Shown: positions 1 through 9,409, numbered from the stretch's first letter. The stretch: 64,000 nt of DNA from Nodosilinea sp. WJT8-NPBG4 (GCA_019359285.1 JAHHHQ010000048.1:96325-160324); one strand, 5' to 3'. The notes: generated by a model from the letters alone, not told the origin. Numbers and translations are program-made.

Positions 1-828
1 GAGGGTAGTGGTTACTATGCCAACTCGAGTGTCAGGAGCTGAAGGTTCGGGTAAGCCCTCAACGCTAGCTAGGGGAGGCGCATCGCCTAGCAACCGCCGC
101 AGCCGATTGGCGATCTGGAGCGCATCTTCACCAGGATTGCCGGTGGTATCGGGCAAAATTGTCTCGCCATCAAGGGTGATTAGGGCTTCTTCTCCCCAAG
201 CCACCACAAATGACTCATCATCGCTGTCCCAACGGGCCACAATAGCGTCAGCATTGCCGTTAGCGGCCAGTTCCTGTAGACGAGACACGACGGTCTCGGC
301 TTGGTGCTGAGGCTTTTGGGCATCTGAGACGACGGCAACGGTGCCAAGGCTAGCACTCAGAGTTTCTAGCTCGCCACCCACCAAGGTGACAACCGGAATC
401 GAGCGAATGTAGACGGTCGCTGCCTGACGGGAGTCTAGGGCATGGGAAAAGACAGTGGCTGTCTCGAGCGTATCGCTGGCGGAGTCAGAGGGCTGAAGCG
501 ATAGCGCTGAGTCAGGTTCAGCAGGAACGACTGGGCGGGCCTCTAGGGCGTGGGGAAAGACAGTAGCGGTCTCGAGAACGTTGTCAGTGGAATCAGAGGG
601 TTGAAGTAATAACGCTGAGTCAGGTTGGCTAGGCTCAAGAGTTGAAGGGTCAGAGTCCGCTGGCGAACCTGCTTCAGGGGGTTGAGGAAGAACGTCGGCA
701 TGATGCTCTGATTCCGGATCCAGAGAGAGACTGTTGTCGCCGCTATCCTGGGCTTGGGTAGGCAAGGGTGCTCCAAAGACGGACATAGCGACGGCAACCG
801 TCAGTCCGCCCAATACGCGATGTTTCAT
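1..828 (-). CDS. RlpA-like septal/cell-wall protein, N-terminal part (cut by window edge)
   Basis: The reading frame is open from an ATG at 828 (minus) to base 1, giving 276 residues with no stop. It begins with a signal peptide (hydrophobic segment, then PLPTQAQD). A long Pro/Ser/Asp-rich linker follows, and then a region with ATVYIRSIPVVTLVG, which resembles the N-terminal part of cyanobacterial RlpA-like proteins. The double-psi beta-barrel that would confirm RlpA lies beyond the edge, so the family call is by resemblance only. If correct, it is an exported protein acting on peptidoglycan. The linker holds a 36-residue tandem duplication (DNA copies 435-518 and 543-626). It is divergent from purM. 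Confidence 0.6.
   Translation of the reverse strand, partial: MKHRVLGGLTVAVAMSVFGAPLPTQAQDSGDNSLSLDPESEHHADVLPQPPEAGSPADSDPSTLEPSQPDSALLLQPSDSTDNVLETATVFPHALEARPVVPAEPDSALSLQPSDSASDTLETATVFSHALDSRQAATVYIRSIPVVTLVGGELETLSASLGTVAVVSDAQKPQHQAETVVSRLQELAANGNADAIVARWDSDDESFVVAWGEEALITLDGETILPDTTGNPGEDALQIANRLRRLLGDAPPLASVEGLPEPSAPDTRVGIVTTTL
435..626. repeat. Tandem in-frame 108-bp-period duplication inside the RlpA-like gene
   Basis: Two copies of about 84 bases, at 435-518 and 543-626, are offset by exactly 108 bases. On the minus strand they encode PDSALLLQPSDSTDNVLETA and PDSALSLQPSDSASDTLETA. The period is a multiple of three, so the frame is kept. DNA similarity is high, which suggests a fairly recent duplication within the linker. 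Confidence 0.85.
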
Positions 829-1448
829 TTACACCAAAAGAATTCAGCAGGAAGAGCAGGGGATAGATCCTGGTCACGGGAAATGACTCAGAACAGGCAG
901 CACAGGAATTGCCTTAAATCCCTACCCGTTGCAAATTGGTCTTCGGTTTTTTTGACGAAATGTAACCTAGCACGTTCGGATGATATTGCGAATCCGGGCA
1001 TCTACCGGCAGGTGTAGCCCTTAATCACAAAATAAAAAAGTAGCTGACCTAACATAATTGGCTCAAACTGCCACGGTGTCTGGGCTTGCCGGGGCTGAGA
1101 CCACCTCGGTCAACTTTGAAATTATTTATCAATGGAGTCAACTGGGTTATGTAAGATTAATCAGTCAGTTCATCGTTTCGACGGGTTTTTGTGAAAAAGA
1201 GATGAAGTTGTCGAAACCCTAGATACGCTTTCGGTGACCAAATGCCCCTGAATGAGGGTTCACTATCAAGGCTAGGATTAACCAGTAACGCCTCAATCAG
1301 CCGCCACAAAAGCAGCGCTCTCTGGATCCAAAAAACTAGAAGATTATAGCTCTAATGGGTGTGATCGCCGCCGCTGACTCCCTTGCCCATTGACGAAGCT
1401 CACCCCCGTTTCTAAGGTAAGAGACTGGCCATACAGGAGATTGACCCC
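829..1448. other. Intergenic region between divergent RlpA-like gene and purM
   Basis: About 620 bases without a convincing gene. It separates divergently transcribed genes, so it should hold promoters for both. I see one short inverted repeat near 1175-1220 (GTTTCGAC and GTCGAAAC) but no recognisable riboswitch or RNA gene. Confidence 0.5.
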
Positions 1449-2501
1449 ATGGACTATCGGGATGCTGGTGTAGATGTAGAGGCAGGGCGTAGCTTTGTGC
1501 AGCGCATTCGCACCCTAGTAGACAGCACCCGCCGTCCAGAGGTGTTAGGGGGCTTAGGGGGGTTCAGCGGACTCTGCGAACTGCCCGCTGGCTACCGTGA
1601 ACCGGTGCTGGTGTCGGGCACCGATGGAGTGGGAACCAAGCTCAAAATTGCCCAGATCACCCAGCGCCACAGCACCGTTGGCATCGATCTAGTAGCCATG
1701 TGCGTCAACGATATTCTTACCAGCGGGGCAGAACCGCTATTTTTTCTCGACTACTTAGCTACGGGCAAGCTCGAGCCCGCCGCCCTAGCGGAGGTGGTAG
1801 AGGGCATTGTGGCTGGCTGCCGGCAGGCCGGCTGTGCTCTGCTGGGGGGCGAAACTGCCGAGATGCCAGGCTTCTATGGCCCAGGTGAATATGACTTAGC
1901 GGGATTCTGCGTCGGTGTAGTCGAGAAGTCTCAGATTTTAGATGGTAGCCAGGTGCAGGTGGGCGATCGCATCATTGGCCTAGCCAGCAGCGGTGTGCAC
2001 AGCAACGGCTTTAGCCTGGTGCGCAAGGTAGTGGCCGAGGGCCAGCGCACCGACGCCACCAACACTGGCTATACCTGGGACGAAACCGTACCCGCTCTGG
2101 GCAATCACAGCCTAGGGGAAATCTTTCTGACCCCCACGCGCATCTATGTCGAGCCCGTACTCAAGGCTCGCCGGGAAGGGCTCACCATCCACGGCATGGC
2201 CCACATCACTGGTGGCGGGCTACCCGAAAACCTGCCCCGCTGCCTGGGGTCAGATCAGAGCATTCACATCCAGGGGGGCAGCTGGCCGGTGCCCCCAGTG
2301 TTTAGCTGGCTAGCCGAGGCGGGGCAGGTGCCCGCCGCTGATCTCTACAACACGTTCAATATGGGTCTGGGCTTTGCCCTAGTGGTTCCTCCTCAGGAGA
2401 GCGATCGCACCCTGGCCTGGTTGGCCCAACACCAGGTCGAGGCCTACCTAGTGGGTGAGGTAACCTTTGGGTCGGGGACAGTAACCGGCCTGCCCGAGTA
2501 G
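1449..2501 (+). CDS. purM: Phosphoribosylformylglycinamidine cyclo-ligase (AIR synthase)
   Basis: This 350-residue protein catalyses the ATP-dependent ring closure of FGAM to AIR, the fifth step of purine synthesis, in the cytosol. The PurM signature is clear: an N-terminal [13 protein letters not shown], the substrate/metal segment [24 protein letters not shown], and [14 protein letters not shown]. The length is normal for the family. An AGGAG sequence nine bases before the ATG supports the start. The next gene (SPFH protein) follows on the same strand after 126 bases, so cotranscription is possible but not shown. Confidence 0.97.
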   Translation: MDYRDAGVDVEAGRSFVQRIRTLVDSTRRPEVLGGLGGFSGLCELPAGYREPVLVSGTDGVGTKLKIAQITQRHSTVGIDLVAMCVNDILTSGAEPLFFLDYLATGKLEPAALAEVVEGIVAGCRQAGCALLGGETAEMPGFYGPGEYDLAGFCVGVVEKSQILDGSQVQVGDRIIGLASSGVHSNGFSLVRKVVAEGQRTDATNTGYTWDETVPALGNHSLGEIFLTPTRIYVEPVLKARREGLTIHGMAHITGGGLPENLPRCLGSDQSIHIQGGSWPVPPVFSWLAEAGQVPAADLYNTFNMGLGFALVVPPQESDRTLAWLAQHQVEAYLVGEVTFGSGTVTGLPE

Positions 2502-2627
2502 CTTTAGATTGACTGAGCACCACGGCGTCCCCCAGGACAGCACTGATCCGAAGCCTTGCTGAAGAACTACCCCGTTCTGGCTCAATAGCCGATACCGTAG
2601 AGGGGCAGCATATTTTAGGAACATCCG

Positions 2628-3482
2628 TTGAAATCTTCGACTCTGAACTGGCCACCAGTGGTGCTCAGCTTTCTCGCTATTGTGGGTTTGGCCCTGGTAA
2701 CCAGCAGTTTTGTAATTATTAACCCAGGCCAAGCTGGAGTGCTGAGTATTCTCGGCAAATCTCAGGATGGGGTGCTGCTAGAAGGCATTCACTTGAAGCC
2801 ACCTCTAGTGTCTACGGTCGATGTGTACGACGTAACAGTGCAGAAGTTTGAGGTACCAGCCCAAAGCTCCACCAAAGACCTGCAAGATCTTTCCGGCCGC
2901 TTTGCCATCAACTTTCGCCTTGACCCTACTGAGGTGGTGAATATTCGTCGCACCCAGGGCACGCTCGAAAACATCGTGTCTAAAATTGTGGCACCTCAGA
3001 CCCAGGAGTCCTTTAAAATCGCGGCTGCCCGCCGCACCGTCGAGGAGGCGATTACCCAACGGTCTGAACTCAAACAGGACTTTGATGATGCCTTAACCTT
3101 TCGTCTCGACAAATACGGCATTTTAGTGCTGGATACCAGCGTGGTCGATCTAACATTCTCAACTGACTTTGCCAAGGCTGTCGAAGACAAGCAAATTGCC
3201 GAGCAGCGCGCTCGCCGCGCCGTTTACATCGCTCAAGAGGCAGAACAGGAAGCCCAAGCCGAAATTAACCGCGCCAAAGGCCGCGCCGAAGCCCAGCGTC
3301 TGATCGCTGAAACCCTAAAGGCCAAGGGCGGTCAGCTCGTCCTGCAAAAGGAGGCGATCGAGGCCTGGAAAGGAGGAGGAGCTCAAGTACCCCGAGTCTT
3401 GGTGATGGGTCAAGGCAGCAACGTACCGCTCCTCTTTGACCTACAACAAGCCGTCGGTGACGAGACAGATAAGCCGGGCTAA
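2628..3482 (+). CDS. Prohibitin/SPFH-domain membrane protein
   Basis: A 284-residue protein with one N-terminal membrane segment (about residues 10-32), an SPFH/band-7 domain (VIINPGQAGVL onwards, about 30-200), and a charged Ala/Glu-rich helical segment (about 190-250) typical of the prohibitin coiled coil. Prohibitin-like proteins form ring-shaped scaffolds in membranes and influence protease access and membrane quality. In cyanobacteria they occur in thylakoid and plasma membranes. The start is TTG, preceded by TTTAGGA. The gene converges with the RodZ-like gene, with a hairpin between them. Confidence 0.88.
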   Translation: MKSSTLNWPPVVLSFLAIVGLALVTSSFVIINPGQAGVLSILGKSQDGVLLEGIHLKPPLVSTVDVYDVTVQKFEVPAQSSTKDLQDLSGRFAINFRLDPTEVVNIRRTQGTLENIVSKIVAPQTQESFKIAAARRTVEEAITQRSELKQDFDDALTFRLDKYGILVLDTSVVDLTFSTDFAKAVEDKQIAEQRARRAVYIAQEAEQEAQAEINRAKGRAEAQRLIAETLKAKGGQLVLQKEAIEAWKGGGAQVPRVLVMGQGSNVPLLFDLQQAVGDETDKPG

Positions 3483-3499
3483 TTCAATGGCCCAAAGAC

Positions 3500-3540
3500 T
3501 TTGACCCACTTGCACCATTAAACGGCGCAAGTGAGTCAAA
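3500..3540. terminator. Hairpin between convergent SPFH and RodZ-like genes
   Basis: Arms 3500-3513 and 3527-3540 are complementary over 14 bases with a single mismatch that becomes a G-U wobble in minus-strand RNA. The loop is 13 bases. The position just after both stop codons fits a two-sided terminator, although no long T run follows. Confidence 0.55.
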
Positions 3541-3558
3541 ATCCGTCAGGACGGGTTT

Positions 3559-4338
3559 CTACCAGGCTAAGCTGATAGCTTCAATGGGGGAGTAGGTGAT
3601 TTCTCGCACCATTCCAGGCTGGCCTAAGGCTTGAGCCTGTTTGTCGTTGTAGCTAACCATCACGGCACCAGCATTGCCCGCTCGCACCGTTAATGCCTGG
3701 TCTGCGGTCCACAGACGGGTGTCGCCAGGCTGCAAGATACCTTCAAACTCGGTTCTACCGTCGGAGGTGATGCGTAGCCAAGACTGAGCAGTAAGCGTCA
3801 TTTTGACTTTGATAGGAGCGTTGGGATCCTCAGGCTCGGCAGAGGCAGGGGCAGGAATATTGTTTGGGCCTGGGTTAGACGGCCCCTCAACTCCCTCTAG
3901 GGGGTTTAAAGGAGGTAGCACCGTAACTTCTGGGGCGGTTTGACGCAGCACGTAAGACAATCCGCTAACGGCTGCCACTAACAGTACAAAATAGGCCCCG
4001 TAGAGGTGCAAAGGGCGGAGCTGCGCTGCTGGAGTCTCTTTCCACGAGGTCCGCTGGATGCGGGGCGGAGTAAAAAACTGACTGGCGAGGGTCTCGCCGT
4101 CGAGGTTGAGGGCATCACCATAACGGCGCAGGAGACCACGGATGTACACCGGTTCGGGCAGCCCGTCTAGATCGCCCTGTTCAATGGCGGTCAATAGGCT
4201 GGGACGAATCAGGGTTTTTTCAGCCATGACCTCTAGGCTTTGCTCCTGCTGCTGGCGAGCCAATCGCAGCAGGGCACCAAGCTCCGAGAGCTGTTCTCGG
4301 TAGAGGGCGTTAGGGTCAACCAACTCTTTTGTCTTCAT
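3559..4338 (-). CDS. RodZ-like protein: HTH domain, membrane segment, DUF4115
   Basis: A 259-residue protein. Residues about 18-85 form a Cro/XRE-like helix-turn-helix (LGALLRLARQQQEQSLEVMA onwards). A membrane segment lies at about 113-135, then a Pro/Glu-rich linker, and a C-terminal DUF4115 beta domain (about 175-255). This is the layout of RodZ, which links the MreB cytoskeleton to the membrane and sets rod shape, with the HTH used for protein contact rather than DNA binding. It lies 32 bases downstream of the RsuA-family gene on the same strand, probably in one transcript. Confidence 0.8.
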   Translation of the reverse strand: MKTKELVDPNALYREQLSELGALLRLARQQQEQSLEVMAEKTLIRPSLLTAIEQGDLDGLPEPVYIRGLLRRYGDALNLDGETLASQFFTPPRIQRTSWKETPAAQLRPLHLYGAYFVLLVAAVSGLSYVLRQTAPEVTVLPPLNPLEGVEGPSNPGPNNIPAPASAEPEDPNAPIKVKMTLTAQSWLRITSDGRTEFEGILQPGDTRLWTADQALTVRAGNAGAVMVSYNDKQAQALGQPGMVREITYSPIEAISLAW

Positions 4339-4370
4339 ACAGGGAAAATCTAGCTCAAGACGGCGAACAG

Positions 4371-5153
4371 CTAACTAATGACAGAGGCAGTTTGCTGAGG
4401 GGTTGATTGAACCGATGACTCAGCTAATAATGCCTCAATTTCGGCAGATGATAAAGCCCTGTAAGCCCCCACACCTAAGTTGCCCAGCGTAACTGAACCC
4501 ACCGCGGTCCGGTGTAAGTCTATCACCCGATGACCTAGGGCCTTGGTCACCCGACGAATTTGCCGGTTGCGCCCTTCTTGAAGAATAACCTCAAGCTGGG
4601 TTTGGTTTGGGTTAGTGGCGATCACTCTAACTTGGGCAGGGCGAGTAAGCTGGCGATCGAGCCAGATACCCCGTCGCCAAGCGTCGAGGGCTGCGGGCGA
4701 TAGCTGGCCATCAAGACGCACCCGATAAGTTTTAGAGACGTCGTGGCGGGGATGGGTGAGCCGAAAGGTGAAGTCACCATCGTTGGTGAGCAGCAGCGCT
4801 CCAGTTGTGTAGGCATCTAGTCGCCCCACGGGGTGAATGCCGACGGTTTGCAGCTCAGGGGGCAGAGCACTCAGCACGGTAGGGCGCTCCTCGGGATCCG
4901 CACAGGTAGACACCATGCCGAGGGGCTTGTGCAGGAGCAGGTAGTGCTGGGTAGGCCGATGATGGACCTGGAGGGGTTGTTGATTGACTTCTATGCGATC
5001 GCAGCTAGGGTCAGCTCGCTGGCCCAAGTGAGCCACGACCCCATTGACTTGAACCTGCCCAGCCTCAATCATCTGCTCGGCTTGCCGCCGGGAGGCAACC
5101 CCATACTGAGAGAGGATTTTTTGTAGCCGTTCTGCCATGACGTGGTAACGCAT
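4371..5153 (-). CDS. RsuA/RluB-family rRNA pseudouridine synthase
   Basis: A 260-residue protein with an N-terminal S4 RNA-binding domain (LQKILSQYGVASRRQAEQMI, about residues 9-70) and a pseudouridine synthase domain. The catalytic motif GRLDAYTTGALLLTNDG contains the expected Asp. RNR-rich motif EGRNRQIRRV near residue 190 is typical of the RsuA/RluB/RluE/RluF group. These enzymes convert specific uridines in ribosomal RNA. Which site this one modifies cannot be read from the sequence. It is the upstream gene of a likely two-gene unit with the RodZ-like gene. Confidence 0.92.
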   Translation of the reverse strand: MRYHVMAERLQKILSQYGVASRRQAEQMIEAGQVQVNGVVAHLGQRADPSCDRIEVNQQPLQVHHRPTQHYLLLHKPLGMVSTCADPEERPTVLSALPPELQTVGIHPVGRLDAYTTGALLLTNDGDFTFRLTHPRHDVSKTYRVRLDGQLSPAALDAWRRGIWLDRQLTRPAQVRVIATNPNQTQLEVILQEGRNRQIRRVTKALGHRVIDLHRTAVGSVTLGNLGVGAYRALSSAEIEALLAESSVQSTPQQTASVIS

Positions 5154-5313
5154 AGATAGGGTAACCCCGGCAGGGCTTAGTCATCCTGCTTAACAATTAT
5201 GGCAGCAATCTAGGGCATCTGAGTATAAGTTCTTACTAAGATCTCTAAGTAGCGCTGCTCAACTCAGCCAGTAGGCTAGCGGGCAAGGCCGACAAAACGC
5301 CTCTCATCACAGG

Positions 5314-6663
5314 CTACTCGGACTGGGTAGCCGGCAGCCGCAGCCGCAGCCAGCCGCCGCCCAAGTCAGGGTGATTGGCGGCGGTAATTGTGCCGTTGTG
5401 GGCCTCTATAATTTGGCTCACAATGGCCAGGCCTAGCCCCGTACCCCGGCCAATTTCTGGAGTGGTCCCGGCATTTACAGGAACCAGGTCAACCAGCGGG
5501 TCGGTGCGGGTGCGCGAGGGATCGGCTCGATAAAAGCGGTCAAAAATATAGGGCAGATCTTTAGCGTTAAAGCCCGGCCCCATATCCATCACGTCGAGGA
5601 TCAGCGTATCTGGCTCTGAATCATCGGCATCGTAACTCAACGCCAGGGCAGACCTCGGCTCTAACAACCGAACATATACAGTGGCGCGGCTGGGACTGTG
5701 CTTAATGGCGTTGTCAATCAGGTTTAGCAGCACCCGATGGAAAAGCGGCTCATCGAGACTAGCGAGGCAGTGGGAGGGACCAGCGTAAGCTAGCTTAAGC
5801 GCCTTAACCTCGGCCAGAGGCTCTAGGCTCACCCAGGCCCGTTGAACCAGCTGGGGCAAATCGACAGGCTTGAGGCTCAGGCCCTGAAACTGATCCCCCT
5901 GGAGCCGGCTGAGATTCAGCAGATCTTCGACTAAATTGCTGAGACGAATAGTTTCGTTGACCAAACGGTCAAGCCAGCGGCGTTGGCTCTCATCGACACG
6001 AGGCTGGAGGGTTTCGGCTACTAGGCGAATAGAGGTGAGGGGGGTCTTGAGCTCATGGGCCACGTCGGAGGTCCAGCGATCGCGCTGCTGCACCAACAAC
6101 GCGGCCTCTTGGCGGTTCTCCAGAAATACGCCGACTTCACCCCCATCGAGGGGAATGGCATAGCCCCGCAGGGGAAAGGTCGGCTCTTCTTTAGGATGCA
6201 GTGGATCCGGCGAAATCTGATAGAGCATCCACTCGCGCTGACAACAGGTTTGCTTCTCTCGGGTTTCTTCAATCAGCGCATCGAGTTCATAGGAGCGGGC
6301 TACCTCTAGCAGCAGACGGCGGCGCTGCACCGGCCCTGTCAGGGGCTGATTCATCTTGAGCAAACGATTAGCCTGGTCGTTGCACCAGATTAGCTGGTTT
6401 TCTTCATCGACCTGTAGATAGCCGATGGGAGCTGTCTGTAAAATGCGCTCTAGGGTGTCGCGACTGGTGCCTAGCGATCGCAGCTGCCGCTGCTGCTGAG
6501 GCTGAGTTTTCACCAACTGCTCAACTTGCCCCAAAGCTGTAGACCAATCGGCGGCTTGCAGGGTCTCGATCAAGCGTCGCTCACGGCGCCGCTGCTGCCG
6601 CTGCTGCAACAATAGCAGTAGCACTCCCGTAGCTAACCCCAGCAGAAATGCAAAAATAACCAA
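5314..6663 (-). CDS. Sensor histidine kinase, PhoR/SphS-like (PAS-HisKA-HATPase)
   Basis: A 449-residue kinase. A membrane anchor is at residues 2-20, followed by an Arg/Gln-rich helix, a PAS-like domain (about 70-185), a HisKA domain with phospho-acceptor in VAHELKTPLTSIR (about 205), and an ATPase domain with NLIDNAIKHS, DMGPGF and GRGTGLGLAIV. A single N-terminal anchor plus cytosolic PAS is the layout of PhoR and of cyanobacterial SphS, which senses phosphate limitation. No response-regulator gene is adjacent, so the pathway is inferred by architecture only. Confidence 0.85.
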   Translation of the reverse strand: MVIFAFLLGLATGVLLLLLQQRQQRRRERRLIETLQAADWSTALGQVEQLVKTQPQQQRQLRSLGTSRDTLERILQTAPIGYLQVDEENQLIWCNDQANRLLKMNQPLTGPVQRRRLLLEVARSYELDALIEETREKQTCCQREWMLYQISPDPLHPKEEPTFPLRGYAIPLDGGEVGVFLENRQEAALLVQQRDRWTSDVAHELKTPLTSIRLVAETLQPRVDESQRRWLDRLVNETIRLSNLVEDLLNLSRLQGDQFQGLSLKPVDLPQLVQRAWVSLEPLAEVKALKLAYAGPSHCLASLDEPLFHRVLLNLIDNAIKHSPSRATVYVRLLEPRSALALSYDADDSEPDTLILDVMDMGPGFNAKDLPYIFDRFYRADPSRTRTDPLVDLVPVNAGTTPEIGRGTGLGLAIVSQIIEAHNGTITAANHPDLGGGWLRLRLPATQSE

Positions 6664-6710
6664 GCTTTTCCCTGGCCGCAGCGATCACGTCTTGTCCAAG
6701 CCTATCGCAC

Positions 6711-6736
6711 AAAAAAGCACCCCTACAGAGGTGCTT
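6711..6736 (-). terminator. Rho-independent terminator of the DUF4278 gene
   Basis: On the minus strand a stem AAGCACCTC / GGGGTGCTT (one imperfect pair) is followed by a run of T (bases 6711-6716 read in reverse). It lies about 100 bases downstream of the DUF4278 stop codon and just before the kinase start. Confidence 0.75.
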
Positions 6737-6839
6737 CAGTAAAATGACGACTCAGGTGATCTCCTGGCCTAAAAATAGTCGGCGGCGGCTCCAGCTTTAC
6801 AGCCAGAACCACCGCTTAGCCTAACCGGGCAAACTTGGC

Positions 6840-7010
6840 TTATCGAACAGTGGCCCCACGATACTTGAGGCCCTGGGGATGCTCGGCCTGGACTTGGGGG
6901 GCTACATGGCGAGTAGCAACAGCGCCGCGGTAGCGACCGATAACTTCTTCAGAGACATTGACCTGAGCAGTAGCCGGTTCGTAATCAACGCCGCGATATT
7001 TCAAGGACAT
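6840..7010 (-). CDS. DUF4278-family small protein
   Basis: A 56-residue protein that begins MSLKYRGVDYEP and ends with a second LKYRGATVR. The KYRG motif near both ends is the mark of the DUF4278 family of small cyanobacterial proteins of unknown function. A longer reading frame extends to 7091, but the sequence AAGGAG lies nine bases before the ATG at 7010, which decides this start. It has its own terminator (6711-6736) and appears to be a single-gene unit. Confidence 0.85.
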   Translation of the reverse strand: MSLKYRGVDYEPATAQVNVSEEVIGRYRGAVATRHVAPQVQAEHPQGLKYRGATVR

Positions 7011-7252
7011 CTTTCGCCTCTCCTTAAATGAATGAAGGTGTATAAACAGAGGCGCGTTCCTTCGAGCTGGAGCTCTACTTCCGTCTCTCACAGAGAGATG
7101 AACGATTTGCTTCTGTATTCATTGTTACCGTTTCGCTCATAAATGTCAAGTCATCTTCGGCTCACAGCTCTAGAGTTAAGGCACGACCGGAGCCTTGCGT
7201 CCCGAATGCTAAAGCTATGTGAGCAGCTCTAAATTCTTTATCCTCAAAAACT

Positions 7253-8071
7253 ATGCACGGCCCCATTCCTCCCCACCGCTACTTTGCCTATCTCACCTGG
7301 ACTGACATCGCAGCCATGCCCGATCGCGCCAATGCGGTCATTGTGCAGCCGATGGGAGCCATCGAGCAGCATGGCCCCCACCTACCCCTTGCCGTAGACA
7401 GCGCCATCTGTACGACCGTGCTCGGCAACGCCCTAGCCCAGTTAGATGACGCAGTACCGGTCTATAGCCTGCCGCCCCTGTACTACGGCAAATCTAACGA
7501 GCACTGGCATTTTCCGGGCACGATCACCCTCTCGGTTGAAACCCTGCTAAAGGTAATTTATGATGTCGCCGAAAGTATTTACCGAGCTGGATTTCGCAAG
7601 CTGGTGCTGCTCAATGCCCACGGCGGCCAGCCCCAAGTGCTAGAAATTGCCGCGCGAGATCTGCATCAAATCCACGATGATTTGATGGTGTTTCCTCTAT
7701 TTGTATGGGCGGTACCCAACTGCGCTGGTGATTTGCTAACGCCCAAAGAAATGGAGCTAGGCATTCACGCTGGGGATGCCGAAACCAGCCTGATGCTGTC
7801 GATCATGCCCGAGCAAGTGCGCATGGCTGAGGCCAAAGCCGAGTTTCCTCAAAATTTGCCAATAGGTAGCTGGCTCACCATGGAAGGAGCGTTGCCCTTT
7901 GCTTGGGTAACTCGCGATCTCAGCGCCAGCGGAGTTTTGGGAGACCCAACTATAGCCACTGGGGAAAAAGGGGAGCAGCTCCTTACCTCTCTAGCTACCA
8001 GTTGGGCGACAGCACTGGAGGATATTTATCGATTTCGCCAGCCCCACACTGACTCGGCCTATTTGCCCTAG
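7253..8071 (+). CDS. Creatininase-family amidohydrolase
   Basis: A 272-residue protein of the creatininase fold. Metal-site motifs are present: GAIEQHGPHLPLAVDS near residue 38, NAHGGQ near residue 122, and HAGDAETSLML near residue 172. Relatives hydrolyse cyclic or formamide amides, including creatinine and riboflavin/F420-pathway intermediates and a mycofactocin peptide. No pathway neighbour is present here to choose among these, so the substrate is open. It starts at an ATG with no strong ribosome-binding site and is followed by tRNA-Cys on the same strand. Confidence 0.88.
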   Translation: MHGPIPPHRYFAYLTWTDIAAMPDRANAVIVQPMGAIEQHGPHLPLAVDSAICTTVLGNALAQLDDAVPVYSLPPLYYGKSNEHWHFPGTITLSVETLLKVIYDVAESIYRAGFRKLVLLNAHGGQPQVLEIAARDLHQIHDDLMVFPLFVWAVPNCAGDLLTPKEMELGIHAGDAETSLMLSIMPEQVRMAEAKAEFPQNLPIGSWLTMEGALPFAWVTRDLSASGVLGDPTIATGEKGEQLLTSLATSWATALEDIYRFRQPHTDSAYLP

Positions 8072-8128
8072 AGGTCTGATGATTTGCCAAAGGCGGCGTG
8101 GCGCGATCGCCGGATCGCGTCCCGAGTT

Positions 8129-8137
8129 TGCTATACT
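8129..8137 (+). promoter_or_regulatory. Extended -10 promoter element for tRNA-Cys
   Basis: TGC followed by TATACT (8132-8137) forms an extended -10 box, 17 bases before the tRNA 5' end. No good -35 box is seen, which fits an extended -10 promoter. Confidence 0.5.
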
Positions 8138-8154
8138 CGAAAACTGAATAAGGC

Positions 8155-8225
<71 letters not shown>

Positions 8226-8838
8226 TAAGATTAAACCAAGAGTCAAATGGGCTGCATTTGCAGGATAATTTGGCTTTTGTAAAGGAAACAAAGCCGGTCC
8301 AGGCTCACAAACTATTAGGCAGACAGTTTTGCTCCCATTTCGGCTCGCGACGTCGTGAACGGTGGCCTAGCGCTTCACTAGATAGCGCAGCATTGGGTTG
8401 TAGTCCAGCGACAGCGCTAGCCGCATGAGTCTAAGAGTGTGCTGGTCAGCAGTCTGCAACTCGTCTGAAAAGCTCAGCATCCACCGGTGGAGCGCGAATT
8501 ACTCGTCTAGTGCAGCCATAGTCGACTGTCTAAGGTCAGACTCGGTTTGGGATTTTTGGGGCGATCGCCTAAAAATCGACTGTATCGCGACCTCCTCTTG
8601 AGGGCAATGTGTACCCGTTCGAGGTCTATACCTGACTGAGCGCAAAGGCTACATTGCCATTGACGTCCAAGCAAATTTGACAATTAAAACTATTTTAAGT
8701 TCTTACCTGCTAGCCATAGCATCTAGCGTTGTTTCGAATTTTGCTGCGGTAATTGCCCTGTCTTTTTCTCAATGCGCATGCGATCGCGTTACAGGAGACT
8801 AACGACAACGCTAAGCTCAACCAACCAATTGATTAAGC
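8226..8838. other. Intergenic region with a short protein-like open frame
   Basis: About 610 bases without a confident gene. On the minus strand, 8367-8480 encodes 37 residues beginning MLSFSDELQTADQH and ending MLRYLVKR. The amphipathic pattern looks protein-like and could be a small gene or the tail of a lost one. No ribosome-binding site or family match is visible. The rest shows no structure I can name. Confidence 0.3.
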
Positions 8839-9294
8839 ATGGAACCATTAGCGATGAAACTTTCTGCTGAGCTATCAGATCAAATTGCTGAACATCAGCC
8901 TCCGGCTCAGCCCGTAATGCTAGTTTATTACGCGGCTGTAGTCTTCTTTAATCTCTGTTTGACCGCTCAAGTTTTAACCGTAGGACTTGCTTACTTCTAT
9001 AACCCTACCTGGTGGAACCTCCATGTTTGGTTAGTGCGAGGCTATGGTGGGGTGTCTTTGCTTTTGCTAGGCGGAGCCTGGTATTTACCTCTACCGCAGC
9101 GCATCAAGGCCCTTGCCACAGGTTTGCCCATTCTTTTGGGACTACAATTTCTAACTATTCACCTTCAAATGCCGTCTTTGGTGCCGGGTCCCCTCGCCGT
9201 TTTGCATCCCTTAATTGGATTTTCGCTATTTTCAGTTTCCACTACATTGGTGCATCGTACGAGACACGTTGTGTGGCCTCGAACAGCAACCTGA
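8839..9294 (+). CDS. Small four-helix membrane protein (DUF6220-like)
   Basis: A protein of up to 151 residues with about four hydrophobic segments (roughly 27-52, 68-84, 89-110, 118-135) after a polar N-terminus. The pattern resembles DUF6220 membrane proteins, whose function is unknown. The first ATG (8839) lacks a ribosome-binding site. An ATG at 8854 is preceded by GGAA and may be the true start. The gene converges with a pentapeptide-repeat gene across a large perfect palindrome. Confidence 0.65.
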   Translation: MEPLAMKLSAELSDQIAEHQPPAQPVMLVYYAAVVFFNLCLTAQVLTVGLAYFYNPTWWNLHVWLVRGYGGVSLLLLGGAWYLPLPQRIKALATGLPILLGLQFLTIHLQMPSLVPGPLAVLHPLIGFSLFSVSTTLVHRTRHVVWPRTAT

Positions 9295-9327
9295 ACTCCC
9301 AATTCTGTAAAGGGAAGCATCGCTTGA

Positions 9328-9369
9328 AACAATTTTTGCCCACAGAGATCTCTGTGGGCAAAAATTGTT
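9328..9369. terminator. 42-bp perfect palindrome, two-sided terminator
   Basis: Bases 9328-9348 are exactly complementary to 9349-9369 with no spacer (centre AGATCT). The outer part is A/T-rich (CAATTTTTG and CAAAAATTG), so either strand gives a GC-rich stem flanked by T-rich ends. It lies between the stop codons of two convergent genes. Confidence 0.85.
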
Positions 9370-9409
9370 AGTTGACTACATCTAAACACCCAGACATATC
9401 GATAGGATG

